From Paragemmobacter amnigenus (GTDB lineage: Bacteria > Pseudomonadota > Alphaproteobacteria > Rhodobacterales > Rhodobacteraceae), in assembly GCF_009908265.2 (NCBI RefSeq), contig NZ_JAAATX020000001.1:310001-374000 (forward strand): a DNA stretch of 64,000 nucleotides. The letters run 5' to 3'. Shown piece after piece: positions 38,807 through 46,464 of the stretch. Each line of letters opens with the position of its first letter. Within the stretch, counting starts at the first letter, position 1. The notes beneath the pieces are model-generated. The model saw nothing but the letters and a program-made list of their open reading frames with translations. It was not told the origin of the DNA and searched no databases. A program made the position numbers and the translations under genes.

Positions 38807-39763
38807 TCAGCCCCGCGCCAGAATCGCGCGGGCAGACGATTCGTCGGTAACCACGCCGTTCAGGATGCCCGCCTTGAGCGCGGCATGGATCGCGGGCACC
38901 TTGGACGGTCCCGCCGCAACCCCGATGGCGGGGCGGGACAGGCGCGGGTCGATCCGCACCCCGCCCAGACGGGTTTCCTCGGGGCTTTCGAGATAGCGCC
39001 CCTCGGCATCGAAGACCCAGCCTGCCACCTCGCCCACCGCGCCGCGCTTTTGCAGCGAGGCGAGCTCCGCGCGGGTGATGAAACCGTCGGCCAGAAGCGG
39101 CGCATCGTCACCCATCTGGCCCACGCCCACGAAGATGACATCGGCGCGTTCGGCCAGTTGCCGCACCTGCCGGATGGGGCCAAGCGCGGTGAAGGCCGCG
39201 AATTCCTCGCGCGTGGAGGAGATCACGGGCATGGGCATGGGGTAATGCGGGGCGCGCACCTTGTCGGCGATCCGCATGATGACGTCGAAGAAGGAGGCGG
39301 ACCCGTCGGGCGCGATGTTGCCGATCATAGAGACAAGCCGGTGCTGTGGCGCGTCGAGCGTGGTCATGGCGTCAACCATCCCCCTGAGCGCTCGGCCCGT
39401 GCCCAGCGCGATGACCAGCGGGTCGGGCATGGCGAGGAAGCGTTCCAGTTCCTGCGCGGCCGAGGGGGCGATGGCGCGCACGGCATCGGCACCCTGCCCC
39501 AGACCGGGTGCCACGCGGGCGCGGGTCAGGCCGAAACGGTCGGTAAGTGCCTGTTCCAGTTCAAGACAGGCCGCGATGGGATGTTCGATGCGGACATGGA
39601 CCAGCCCGTCCGCCATGGCGCGGCTGACAAGGCGTTGGGCACGTTGGCGGCTGACGCCCAGTTCGCGGGCGATCTGGTCCTGCGTCATTCCGGCGACGTA
39701 ATAGAGCCAGCCCGCGCGGGCGGCATCGTCGGCCTGGCTGGGTTCCTGTTCCGGCAGCGTCAT
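38807..39763 (-). CDS. SorC/DeoR-family sugar-binding transcriptional regulator
   Basis: About 318 residues. A helix-turn-helix lies near residues 25-50 (MTQDQIARELGVSRQRAQRLVSRA), followed by a large effector-binding domain of the SugarBindingReg type. A GTG at 39769 overlaps the HAD stop; the ATG at 39763 is equally possible. Located upstream of the polyol operon on the same strand, it probably controls it and may bind the TGCTCA repeats. Confidence 0.87.
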   Translation of the reverse strand: MTLPEQEPSQADDAARAGWLYYVAGMTQDQIARELGVSRQRAQRLVSRAMADGLVHVRIEHPIAACLELEQALTDRFGLTRARVAPGLGQGADAVRAIAPSAAQELERFLAMPDPLVIALGTGRALRGMVDAMTTLDAPQHRLVSMIGNIAPDGSASFFDVIMRIADKVRAPHYPMPMPVISSTREEFAAFTALGPIRQVRQLAERADVIFVGVGQMGDDAPLLADGFITRAELASLQKRGAVGEVAGWVFDAEGRYLESPEETRLGGVRIDPRLSRPAIGVAAGPSKVPAIHAALKAGILNGVVTDESSARAILARG

Positions 39764-39765
39764 GG

Positions 39766-40449
39766 TCACTTCACTCTTTCAGCGGCGAACAGCCCCGGAT
39801 GCGCGGCGCGCAGGGCGGGGAAGCCGTCGTAGCTGGCCTCAGGAATGGCATCGTCGGGCGGGGTCAGGTCAAGCCCTTTCAGATGGCTGCCCCCCGTGAA
39901 GCGCCAGACGCGCATTCCGGCGGCAAGGCCCGCGCGGACGCCGTTCAGACTGTCTTCGATCACGATGCAGGCGGCGGGATCGGCGCCCATGCGGGCGGCG
40001 GCATGGAGGAAGAGGTCAGGGGCGGGCTTGCCGCGCGCCACGTCCGAGGCGGTGAAGGTCAACCCGTCGAACAGGTCGGAAAGTCCCGTGATTTCAAGGG
40101 ATCGGCGCATCCGTTCGGGGCTGGAGGAGGTGGCGAGGCAATAGGGCAGCGCGAGGGCGCGGATGGTTTCGGTGACGTCCGGCATCACCTTGAGGTCGCG
40201 TTCGAAAGCGGCCAGCAGGCGGGCGCGGTAATCGGCTTCGAACCGGTCGGGAAGCTGCACGCCCCAGCGGTCGCGCACCTCTTTCAGGACGACGGGGTAG
40301 GAGCGACCGAGGAAATGGCGGGACACGAAGGCCATGTCCATCTCGACCCCGTAGCCCTTCAACTCCTCGATCAACTGGCGGGCGGAGATGACTTCGCTGT
40401 CGATGAGGACGCCGTCGCAGTCGAAGATGATGAGTTGGGGGGCGGTCAT
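39766..40449 (-). CDS. HAD-superfamily phosphatase (beta-phosphoglucomutase-like)
   Basis: 227 residues. The nucleophile motif is FDCDGVLIDSE, with motif II in ATSSSPER, the lysine in ARGKPAPD and the acidic pair in VIEDSLNGV. A phosphatase or phosphomutase of this class accompanies polyol operons in Rhodobacter. Its stop overlaps the regulator start (GTGA). The exact substrate is not visible. Confidence 0.87.
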   Translation of the reverse strand: MTAPQLIIFDCDGVLIDSEVISARQLIEELKGYGVEMDMAFVSRHFLGRSYPVVLKEVRDRWGVQLPDRFEADYRARLLAAFERDLKVMPDVTETIRALALPYCLATSSSPERMRRSLEITGLSDLFDGLTFTASDVARGKPAPDLFLHAAARMGADPAACIVIEDSLNGVRAGLAAGMRVWRFTGGSHLKGLDLTPPDDAIPEASYDGFPALRAAHPGLFAAERVK

Positions 40450-40542
40450 GGGCGGAGAGTGGGGCGGCGCTGCGGGGCTGTCAACGGGGCGGGGCAAGTC
40501 GTTGCGGGCGCTGGATTAATTGGCGCAGAGGGGTGGAACGGG

Positions 40543-40590
40543 GCTGTGCCGGACGTTGTGCAGAGGGCTGTACCGCAGACTGTGCATACG
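40543..40590 (+). repeat. Degenerate 4 x 12-bp tandem array B (TGTRC core)
   Basis: Four 12-mers: GCTGTGCCGGAC, GTTGTGCAGAGG, GCTGTACCGCAG and ACTGTGCATACG, each with YTGTRC in register. The second and fourth closely resemble the last two units of array A. It lies in the 336-bp gap between the HAD and ribokinase genes, followed by a G-run and TTAACC. Confidence 0.7.
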
Positions 40591-40673
40591 CACGGGGGGG
40601 AAAGGGGGCGTTAACCATGGGTGGGGCGGAGCGATTCCGCAGGAACCCCAACGCCGGATGAGGGACGGGTGCC

Positions 40674-40786
40674 GCGGAATTTCACGCAAATTCCGCGCCG
40701 GTTTCTGACGCAGAGACCGATGGCAGGCGTGGCGCGGGTCCGGAATTTGCGTCAAATTCCGGCGCGATTTCCGCGTCGGAAATCGC
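40674..40786. repeat. Tandem hairpin array II-variant (loops built on GACGC/GCGTC)
   Basis: Four inverted repeats: 40674-40696 (GCGGAATTT stem, CACGC loop), 40700-40718 (GGTTTCTG, one mismatch), 40740-40762 (perfect CCGGAATTTG) and 40764-40786 (perfect GCGATTTCCG). The last touches the ribokinase stop codon. Stem sequences differ and the central ACGC/GCGT is kept, the same design as arrays at 11825 and 51005 with another loop. Confidence 0.75.
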
Positions 40787-41709
40787 TACCCCTGCGCGGC
40801 CAGAAGCGCCTCGATCTCGGCCCGCGCGGGCATGGCGGGGGCGGTGCCCGCCCGCGTCACCGAGATGCCCGCCGTGGCGCAGCCGAAGCGCACCGCGTCG
40901 ACCACGTCGCGGCCTTCGGTCAGCGCCACGGCGAAGCCGCCGTTGAAGGCGTCCCCTGCCCCCGTGGTGTCCAGCACCTTGCCCGCGCTGATGACGGGGA
41001 CGTGGAAGCTGCGGTCGCGGTCCACATAGAGCGCGCCGCGTTCGCCCAGCGTGATGAGGCAGGCCCCCACCCCGCGCGCCAGAAGGGCGCGGGCGGCGGC
41101 TTCGGCCTCGGGGATGGTGGTCACGGGAAGGCCCGTCAGGCTTTCGGTTTCCGACTCGTTTGGCGTGACGATGTCGCAGAGCGCGAGGAAGGCGTCATCC
41201 AGTTCGGCGGCGGGCGCGGGGTTCAGGATGGTGCGGACGCCTGCGGCGCGGGCAATCTCCAGCGCGCGGCGGGCGGCGGGGATGGGCTGTTCCAGTTGGG
41301 TGATGAAGAGCTTGGCGCCTTCGATCAGGGCGCGGTTGGCCTCCACATCCTGAACCGATATGCGCCCTGCGGCACCGGCGGCGACGATGATGGCGTTGTT
41401 GCCGGTGGCGTTTTCAAGGAAGATGTAGGCTGCGCCCGTATAGCTTTCGGCGTCTTCGGTGATGGCGGATTTCACGCCCGCCTTGGCCCATGTCGCCCGC
41501 GCGATGTCGGCGAAGGCGTCCTTGCCCAGTCGGCTGATGATGGTGACATCGCCGCCTGCCATGGCTGCGGCGACGGACTGGTTCGACCCCTTGCCGCCCG
41601 GGCCAAGGGCGAAGGAGGTGCCGAGGATGGTTTCGCCCATCTTGGGCTGGCGGTCGGCGCGATAGGCGGTGTCGGCCACGAAGATGCCGAGGATGACGAT
41701 ATCGGACAT
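40786..41709 (-). CDS. rbsK: Ribokinase-type PfkB sugar kinase
   Basis: ATP-dependent phosphorylation of a pentose or related sugar. 307 residues with the PfkB signatures GPGGKGSNQSVAAA and DTTGAGDAFNGGFA and the ribokinase-like ILNPAPA. GGAGG lies seven bases before the ATG at 41709. It follows a FucU/RbsD mutarotase and the transporter ATPase gene on the same strand; ribose and 6-deoxyhexoses are both possible substrates. Confidence 0.88.
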   Translation of the reverse strand: MSDIVILGIFVADTAYRADRQPKMGETILGTSFALGPGGKGSNQSVAAAMAGGDVTIISRLGKDAFADIARATWAKAGVKSAITEDAESYTGAAYIFLENATGNNAIIVAAGAAGRISVQDVEANRALIEGAKLFITQLEQPIPAARRALEIARAAGVRTILNPAPAAELDDAFLALCDIVTPNESETESLTGLPVTTIPEAEAAARALLARGVGACLITLGERGALYVDRDRSFHVPVISAGKVLDTTGAGDAFNGGFAVALTEGRDVVDAVRFGCATAGISVTRAGTAPAMPARAEIEALLAAQG

Positions 41710-41711
41710 CT

Positions 41712-42164
41712 TCAAGCCTCCGGCGGGATCACGCCCTTGCGGAACATGAAGCAGCCATAGAAGCGGCGTTCGCCGGTCTGGATGACGGCATAGGATTTGC
41801 GCGCCATGTCATAGAAGGCAAAGCGTTCGATGCCGATCATCGGGCGGTGACGGCCTTCGGCGCGGTCGATCTCGGCCTGCACCTCCTGCTGGACAGGCGG
41901 GATTTCGGCGGGGTTGCCGACGACTTCCATCCGGCCCGCGAAATCGTCCACGAAGGTGTCGAGCGGCAGGACGGAGAGGATGGCGTTCACCGCCTGCGCG
42001 CAGGTCAGGTTTTCCATGCGGAGGAGTTCGCCCGTCACCGTGGCACGCGCGACGGAGTCGGAGGGGAAGTTGGTGTCGGCCACGATCAGCACATCGCCAT
42101 GGCCCATCGCGCGCAGGACGCGCAGCACGTCGGCGTTCAGGCGGTTGTCTATACCCTTGAGCAT
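41712..42164 (-). CDS. RbsD/FucU-family sugar mutarotase (copy 1)
   Basis: Interconverts sugar anomers for the downstream enzyme. 150 residues; starts MLKGIDNRLNADVLRVLRAMGHGD with the active-site HGD, and ends with the RFYGCFMFRKG block typical of FucU. GGAGGAACC lies upstream. It sits between the ATPase and ribokinase genes. A paralogue at 50543 belongs to the permease unit; L-fucose is the best guess for the anomer substrate. Confidence 0.9.
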   Translation of the reverse strand: MLKGIDNRLNADVLRVLRAMGHGDVLIVADTNFPSDSVARATVTGELLRMENLTCAQAVNAILSVLPLDTFVDDFAGRMEVVGNPAEIPPVQQEVQAEIDRAEGRHRPMIGIERFAFYDMARKSYAVIQTGERRFYGCFMFRKGVIPPEA

Positions 42165-42183
42165 GGTTCCTCCGGTAAGGCGG

Positions 42184-43236
42184 TCAGAAGCGGGTGCCGC
42201 TGGATTTGTCGAAGAGGTGGACACCAGCCGGATCGGTGGGGGCCAGTGTGATGCTGTCGCCCGGGCGGTGGGTGACGCGGTCGCGGAAGACGGCGACAAG
42301 CTCTCGCCCCTCGATCCGGACGACGACATGGGTCTCGGAGCCGGTGGGTTCGACCACGGCGATGGTGCCTGCGATGCCTGTGGCAGAGTGTCCGAGGTTT
42401 TCGGGCCGGATGCCGTAGATCACCTCGCGCCCTTCGGCCACCTTCATGGCGGGGGGCAGCGGCAGGGTCGCGCCGCCCGCCTGCACCGCGCCGCCCTTCA
42501 CCACGCCTTCGATCATGTTCATGGAGGGCGAGCCAATGAAGGAGGCGACGAAGGTATTGGCGGGGCGGTCGTAAAGTTCCAGCGGCGCGCCGACCTGTTC
42601 GATGCGGCCGCCCTGCATGACGACGATCTTGTCGGCCATCGTCATGGCTTCGATCTGGTCATGGGTGACATAGACGGTGGTGGTCTTCAGCCGCTGGTGC
42701 AGTTCGCGGATTTCCGTGCGCATCTGCACGCGCAGCTTGGCGTCGAGGTTCGACAGCGGTTCGTCGAAGAGGAACACCTGCGGGTCGCGCACGATGGCGC
42801 GGCCCATGGCGACGCGCTGGCGCTGCCCGCCCGAGAGCGCGCGGGGATAGCGGTCGAGATAGGGGGTCAGGCCCAGCACCTCGGCGGCGCGTTTCACGCG
42901 GCTGTCAATTTCGGCCCTGTCCATCCCGCGCATTTTCAGCGCGAAGCCCATGTTCGCCGCCACCGTCTTGTGCGGGTAGAGCGCGTAGTTCTGGAACACC
43001 ATCGCGATGTCGCGTTCCGAGGGCGGCAGGTTGTTGACGCGCCGGTCCCCGATGCGGATGTCGCCCGACGTCACCTCTTCCAGCCCCGCGATCATCCGCA
43101 ACAGCGTGGACTTGCCGCAGCCCGAGGGGCCGACGAGGACGACGAATTCGCCATCATGGATATCGAGGTCGAGGCCGTGGACGACTTGCAGCCCGCCATA
43201 GGACTTTTTCAGCGCGCGGATCGTGACCTCGGCCAT
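42184..43236 (-). CDS. Sugar ABC transporter ATP-binding protein (UgpC/MalK type)
   Basis: 350 residues. Walker [10 protein letters not shown] is near residue 38, signature [15 protein letters not shown], Walker [13 protein letters not shown] and a C-terminal regulatory OB/TOBE domain. The neighbouring cluster contains one binding protein and two permeases but no other ATPase, so it most likely energises them although it is transcribed divergently. Its promoter region holds a GntR-type operator. Confidence 0.9.
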   Translation of the reverse strand: MAEVTIRALKKSYGGLQVVHGLDLDIHDGEFVVLVGPSGCGKSTLLRMIAGLEEVTSGDIRIGDRRVNNLPPSERDIAMVFQNYALYPHKTVAANMGFALKMRGMDRAEIDSRVKRAAEVLGLTPYLDRYPRALSGGQRQRVAMGRAIVRDPQVFLFDEPLSNLDAKLRVQMRTEIRELHQRLKTTTVYVTHDQIEAMTMADKIVVMQGGRIEQVGAPLELYDRPANTFVASFIGSPSMNMIEGVVKGGAVQAGGATLPLPPAMKVAEGREVIYGIRPENLGHSATGIAGTIAVVEPTGSETHVVVRIEGRELVAVFRDRVTHRPGDSITLAPTDPAGVHLFDKSSGTRF

Positions 43237-43298
43237 GCACCCCTCCCAAGGTTTTGCAATGATAGGTAGCGGGTGGGACGGGGCCTGTCCACAGACTA

Positions 43299-43327
43299 AT
43301 CATACTAACATGTTAGAAGCTTGACAG
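43299..43327 (-). promoter_or_regulatory. Promoter with GntR-type operator, ATPase operon
   Basis: On the minus strand CTGTCA, 17 bases, TATGAT form a promoter; the conserved palindrome AACATGTTAGTATGAT (43299-43314) occupies its spacer and -10. Repression by the GntR/FCD protein encoded at 58317 is the likely use. The divergent binding-protein gene starts 200 bases away and may share the site. Confidence 0.65.
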
Positions 43328-43515
43328 GTGCCCTGCCCCGCGCCAAGCTTGCCCCTGAGGAATGCTGCCAATCGGGGTTGGGAGGCCCCATGCGTGAATG
43401 GGTGGAGCGCCGCACGGGGCGCTGCCGGTGACATTCCAGACGCGAGACACATCACGAAAAGCAAAAAGGTCGACGCCCTGCGGGGCAAGGACCGCATCCT
43501 TGGGAGGATAAAGAC

Positions 43516-45156
43516 GTGAAGGTTGGAGCTTACGAAGTGATCAGGGCGCGCATGAGCCGCCGCCAGTTGCTGCAGGGCGCGACGGCGCTGGGTGCGGTGA
43601 CGGCGGTGTCGGGCGCGATGGGCGGGTTCCGTCCCGCGATGGCGGCCAGCCATTCGGGCGCGCTGCGGGCCGAGATCCTGAAGATCCCGGGCGTGGGTGC
43701 GGGGTCGCCCACGGATGCCGACTGGCAGAAGGTCGGGGAAATGTGCCTTGAAGCCACCAAGGCCAATGTGGCCGAGGGGGAATTCGCGGGGGTGGAGCTG
43801 ACCTTCATGGGTCTGAACAACCAGAACCTGCACAACTTCCTGTTCCGCGGGTTCCTGAAGCCGTGGGAGGCCTACACGGGGGCCAAGATCAACTGGATCG
43901 ACCTTGCGCAGGCCGATTACAACGCGCGCCTGCAGCAGTCGATCGCGACCGGCACGGTCGATTTCGACATCCTCGAGATGGGTGCGCCCTTCGAGGGTGA
44001 CACGGCGGGCAAGGGTCTGCTGGACCCCATGCCTGACTGGGTGGCGACGCAGATCGAGGCGGACGACCTCGTGGGGTATCTCAAGCCGCCGGTCGGCACC
44101 TGGGATGGCAAGCAGTATCGCGTGACCATCGACGGCGACTGCCACACCTTCGCCTACCGGACCGACTATTTCGGCGAAGGTGCCATCGGCGGGGCGGAAG
44201 TGCCCAAGACATGGCAGCAGGTGAATGCGGTGTCCAAGGCGCTGATCGGGCAGACCGACCCGCTGACGGGGCAGCCCGCGCATGGCTATCTGGACCCGCT
44301 GAAGGGCTGGGGCGGGTTCGGCATGTACTTCATCGCCAACCGCGCGGCGGCCTATGTGAAGCATCCGGACGATCCGGCATGGCTGTTCGACCCCGACACG
44401 ATGAAGCCGCGCGTGAACAATCCGGGCTGGGTGCAGGCCATCCAGGACGTGATGGACCTGATCGCGGCGGGCGCATACCCGGCCGACCAGATCAACGCCG
44501 ACCCCGGCACCACCGGCTTCTCGCAGTTCCTTGCGGGCACCGGTTCCATGCTGATGTGGTGGGGCGACATCGGGTCTTCGGCGCGGACCTCGGACACCTC
44601 GGTCGTGGGCGACGTGGTGGGCTTCGGGATCAACCCGGGTTCGGACCGCCGCTACAACTCGGCCGCCGGTGCGTGGGAAGAAACGGCGAACGAGGCGCCG
44701 CTGATGGCCTATATCGGCTGGGGCATCTACGTCACCTCGCGCGTGTCGGGCGACGAGAAGAAGCGCAAGGCGGCCTGGTCTGCGGCGGCCCATCTGGGCG
44801 GCAAGGACCTGTCGCTGTGGACGGCGGCCTATCCGTCGGGCTTCCAGCCCTATCGCAACTCGCACTTCAACTATGAAGAGTGGGAAGCGGCAGGATATGA
44901 CCGCGCCTTCGTCGAGGATTACCTCGGCTCCAACGCGGACAGCTACAACCACCCGAACGCGGCCATCGAACCGCGCATCCCGGGCATCTTCCAGTACTAT
45001 TCGGTGGCCGAGGACGAGCTGTCCAAGGGCTTTGCCGGCCAGTACGCCAGCGCGCAGGAGACGGCGGATGCCATCGCTGCGGCCTGGGAGAAGATCACGG
45101 ACCAGATCGGGCGGGACAGCCAGATCGCGCTGTATAAGGCGAGCTTGGGGATGTGA
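43516..45156 (+). CDS. Tat-exported ABC transporter substrate-binding protein
   Basis: A 546-residue, unusually long family 1 solute-binding protein with a twin-arginine signal MSRRQLLQGATALGAVTAVSG. Starts at a GTG eight bases after GGGAGG. Export by Tat implies folding before translocation, seen for some large sugar-binding proteins. Cognate permeases are probably those at 48517 and 49620, now separated by a 3-kb block. A stem without T-run follows. Confidence 0.9.
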   Translation: MKVGAYEVIRARMSRRQLLQGATALGAVTAVSGAMGGFRPAMAASHSGALRAEILKIPGVGAGSPTDADWQKVGEMCLEATKANVAEGEFAGVELTFMGLNNQNLHNFLFRGFLKPWEAYTGAKINWIDLAQADYNARLQQSIATGTVDFDILEMGAPFEGDTAGKGLLDPMPDWVATQIEADDLVGYLKPPVGTWDGKQYRVTIDGDCHTFAYRTDYFGEGAIGGAEVPKTWQQVNAVSKALIGQTDPLTGQPAHGYLDPLKGWGGFGMYFIANRAAAYVKHPDDPAWLFDPDTMKPRVNNPGWVQAIQDVMDLIAAGAYPADQINADPGTTGFSQFLAGTGSMLMWWGDIGSSARTSDTSVVGDVVGFGINPGSDRRYNSAAGAWEETANEAPLMAYIGWGIYVTSRVSGDEKKRKAAWSAAAHLGGKDLSLWTAAYPSGFQPYRNSHFNYEEWEAAGYDRAFVEDYLGSNADSYNHPNAAIEPRIPGIFQYYSVAEDELSKGFAGQYASAQETADAIAAAWEKITDQIGRDSQIALYKASLGM

Positions 45157-45184
45157 TCGGCCCCTGACGGGGAGACATGAGGGC

Positions 45185-45210
45185 GCCCGCCACGGGGGAC
45201 CGTGGCGGGC
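45185..45210 (+). terminator. Stem-loop after the binding-protein gene
   Basis: Perfect ten-bp stem GCCCGCCACG / CGTGGCGGGC with a six-base loop, 28 bases after the stop codon. No T-run; probable terminator or stabiliser at the left border of the accessory block. Confidence 0.55.
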
Positions 45211-45222
45211 GTAGTCGTCTAT

Positions 45223-45642
45223 CTACCTATCGTCCTTGTTTTCGGGCTCTATTTCTATCACTTGCCGATTCAAGCGACGCTCAGCCGCATTAAAAAGCAA
45301 ATCGTGCCAGCGTTCGAGCGGGATGACGACCCACGGAAAATCAAGGTATTTGCCCATAGCGATCAAGAATATTAATACTGCTGCGATCAAAAACAGGAGC
45401 ATGGTGCCGCTCATGTTCGGGCCAAGCGTCGTCACAAACAAAACGGACATGACAAAAAGATAAATGTAACGCTCCCGAGCAAAAGATTGCTTGAGCCCGC
45501 TCAGTTCTGCTTCAAGCGTAGCAGCCTTATCGTCCAATCGTTTAGACGTCGGAGCTGGCCGAAATCGATCTAAATCGCTGTTGCCTCTCGCAAAGTCGTC
45601 ATGCTGCGTTTCGGTTTCGGTACTCTTCAAGGATGGCCTCAT
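45223..45642 (-). CDS. Two-helix membrane protein, candidate toxin of a Panacea-type pair
   Basis: 139 residues: a charged N-terminal half with a likely coiled coil (KRLDDKAATLEAELSGLKQ), two adjacent transmembrane segments (about residues 59-77 and 79-98) and a charged tail ending EIEPENKDDR. Its first 44 bases overlap the 3' end of the upstream antitoxin-like gene, so the two are translated together. DNA here is AT-richer than its surroundings: 45241-45300 counts 28 G+C of 60. No known family recognised; membrane toxins of this size are known partners of Panacea domains. Confidence 0.75.
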   Translation of the reverse strand: MRPSLKSTETETQHDDFARGNSDLDRFRPAPTSKRLDDKAATLEAELSGLKQSFARERYIYLFVMSVLFVTTLGPNMSGTMLLFLIAAVLIFLIAMGKYLDFPWVVIPLERWHDLLFNAAERRLNRQVIEIEPENKDDR

Positions 45643-46045
45643 CCGGAATCGTTACATTACGCGCCTTGGGAATGTAATACTTGGCCCAAGCACCTTCATC
45701 CCAATGCGTGATCTCAACAAGGTCGCCGCCCGAATATTTAAGGAAGCGATCACAAACGTCGTTCATCACCTTACGACGCGCATCGTCTTGGTCGAATGCC
45801 AGAGCATTCGAAAACACATTCCGCACAGAAGAAGCCCCGAACATTTTGAGCCTGTGATACAGGTCTGGCTCGACAGGACCATAGTCCCACGCCTGAAAAC
45901 GGCCCTCAAACAGTCTGCGACCGTTCGTGCGTCCCATGTGGATCATCTGTGCCAGATACATAAGCTTTTGCAGCTGGAGGTTAGTGACTGTCCAGCCAGA
46001 CTTTTCACAGATGTAGCGCGCGACGCTTTCCATGCGTGCAGCCAT
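45599..46045 (-). CDS. Panacea/SocA-like (DUF4065) antitoxin domain protein
   Basis: 148 residues. The start MESVARYICEKSGWTVTNLQLQKLMYLAQ and the FEGRFQAWDYGPVEPDLYHRLK block match the SocA/GepA-like Panacea fold, which neutralises many unrelated toxins in toxin-antitoxin and phage-defence pairs. TGAGGTG precedes the ATG. It is the first gene of a two-gene unit with the membrane protein. AT-richer composition suggests transfer. The domain call is by motif reading; no search was run. Confidence 0.8.
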   Translation of the reverse strand: MAARMESVARYICEKSGWTVTNLQLQKLMYLAQMIHMGRTNGRRLFEGRFQAWDYGPVEPDLYHRLKMFGASSVRNVFSNALAFDQDDARRKVMNDVCDRFLKYSGGDLVEITHWDEGAWAKYYIPKARNVTIPDEAILEEYRNRNAA

Positions 46046-46149
46046 ATCAACACCTCAACGATCTAACATCAGTACTCTACCGACATTGATGGACGGATCA
46101 TACTCACCTCTGCACAAAAACATAGTTACATCTGCAAAGGTTTCAACGC

Positions 46150-46305
46150 ATGCGACCTGGTCTCATCAAGTTGCAGGGTTTGGTTGTGGAGCGCGACCGC
46201 CCGTGCCTGCGTGTCGGTCTGGCGTTCGAAGGTCCGGAGCCGTTCCGACGAGATGAGGTCTACAACCTGCACGATACACCATATCGATTACTTCGACTTG
46301 AATAG
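46150..46305 (+). CDS. Short possible gene, 51 residues, unknown
   Basis: ATG with AAAGG nine bases upstream. The product starts MRPGLIKLQGLVVERDRP, continues CLRVGLAFEGPEPFRRDE and ends in RLLRLE, a protein-like pattern of alternating strands. About 95 bases downstream is a stem with a T-run in the same direction. Divergent from the Panacea-like gene. It could be a remnant or a small partner; support is the start signal, composition and terminator only. Confidence 0.4.
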   Translation: MRPGLIKLQGLVVERDRPCLRVGLAFEGPEPFRRDEVYNLHDTPYRLLRLE

Positions 46306-46400
46306 CAGGCCCCAACCCGCTATGTCTATTGGCGTTGGGCCGGGGACCATGGTCGGCAGCGCCGCGCAAGCGGTGACGGACCCCCCGTCCTACCGATCAA

Positions 46401-46427
46401 GGCCCGCCCATCGTGGCGGGCCGTTTT
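46401..46427 (+). terminator. Intrinsic terminator in the accessory block
   Basis: Eight-bp stem GGCCCGCC / GGCGGGCC, loop CATCGT, then GTTTTC. Directed rightwards, so it would end a transcript coming from the short gene at 46150. Confidence 0.65.
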
Positions 46428-46464
46428 CATTGTGCATCATCTTTGCGGGCCAGTGTCGCCCCCC

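Noticed and set aside
43328-43519. A 63-codon frame upstream of the substrate-binding protein gene
   Set aside because: No ribosome-binding site, unlikely composition, and it crosses the leader and start of the real gene.
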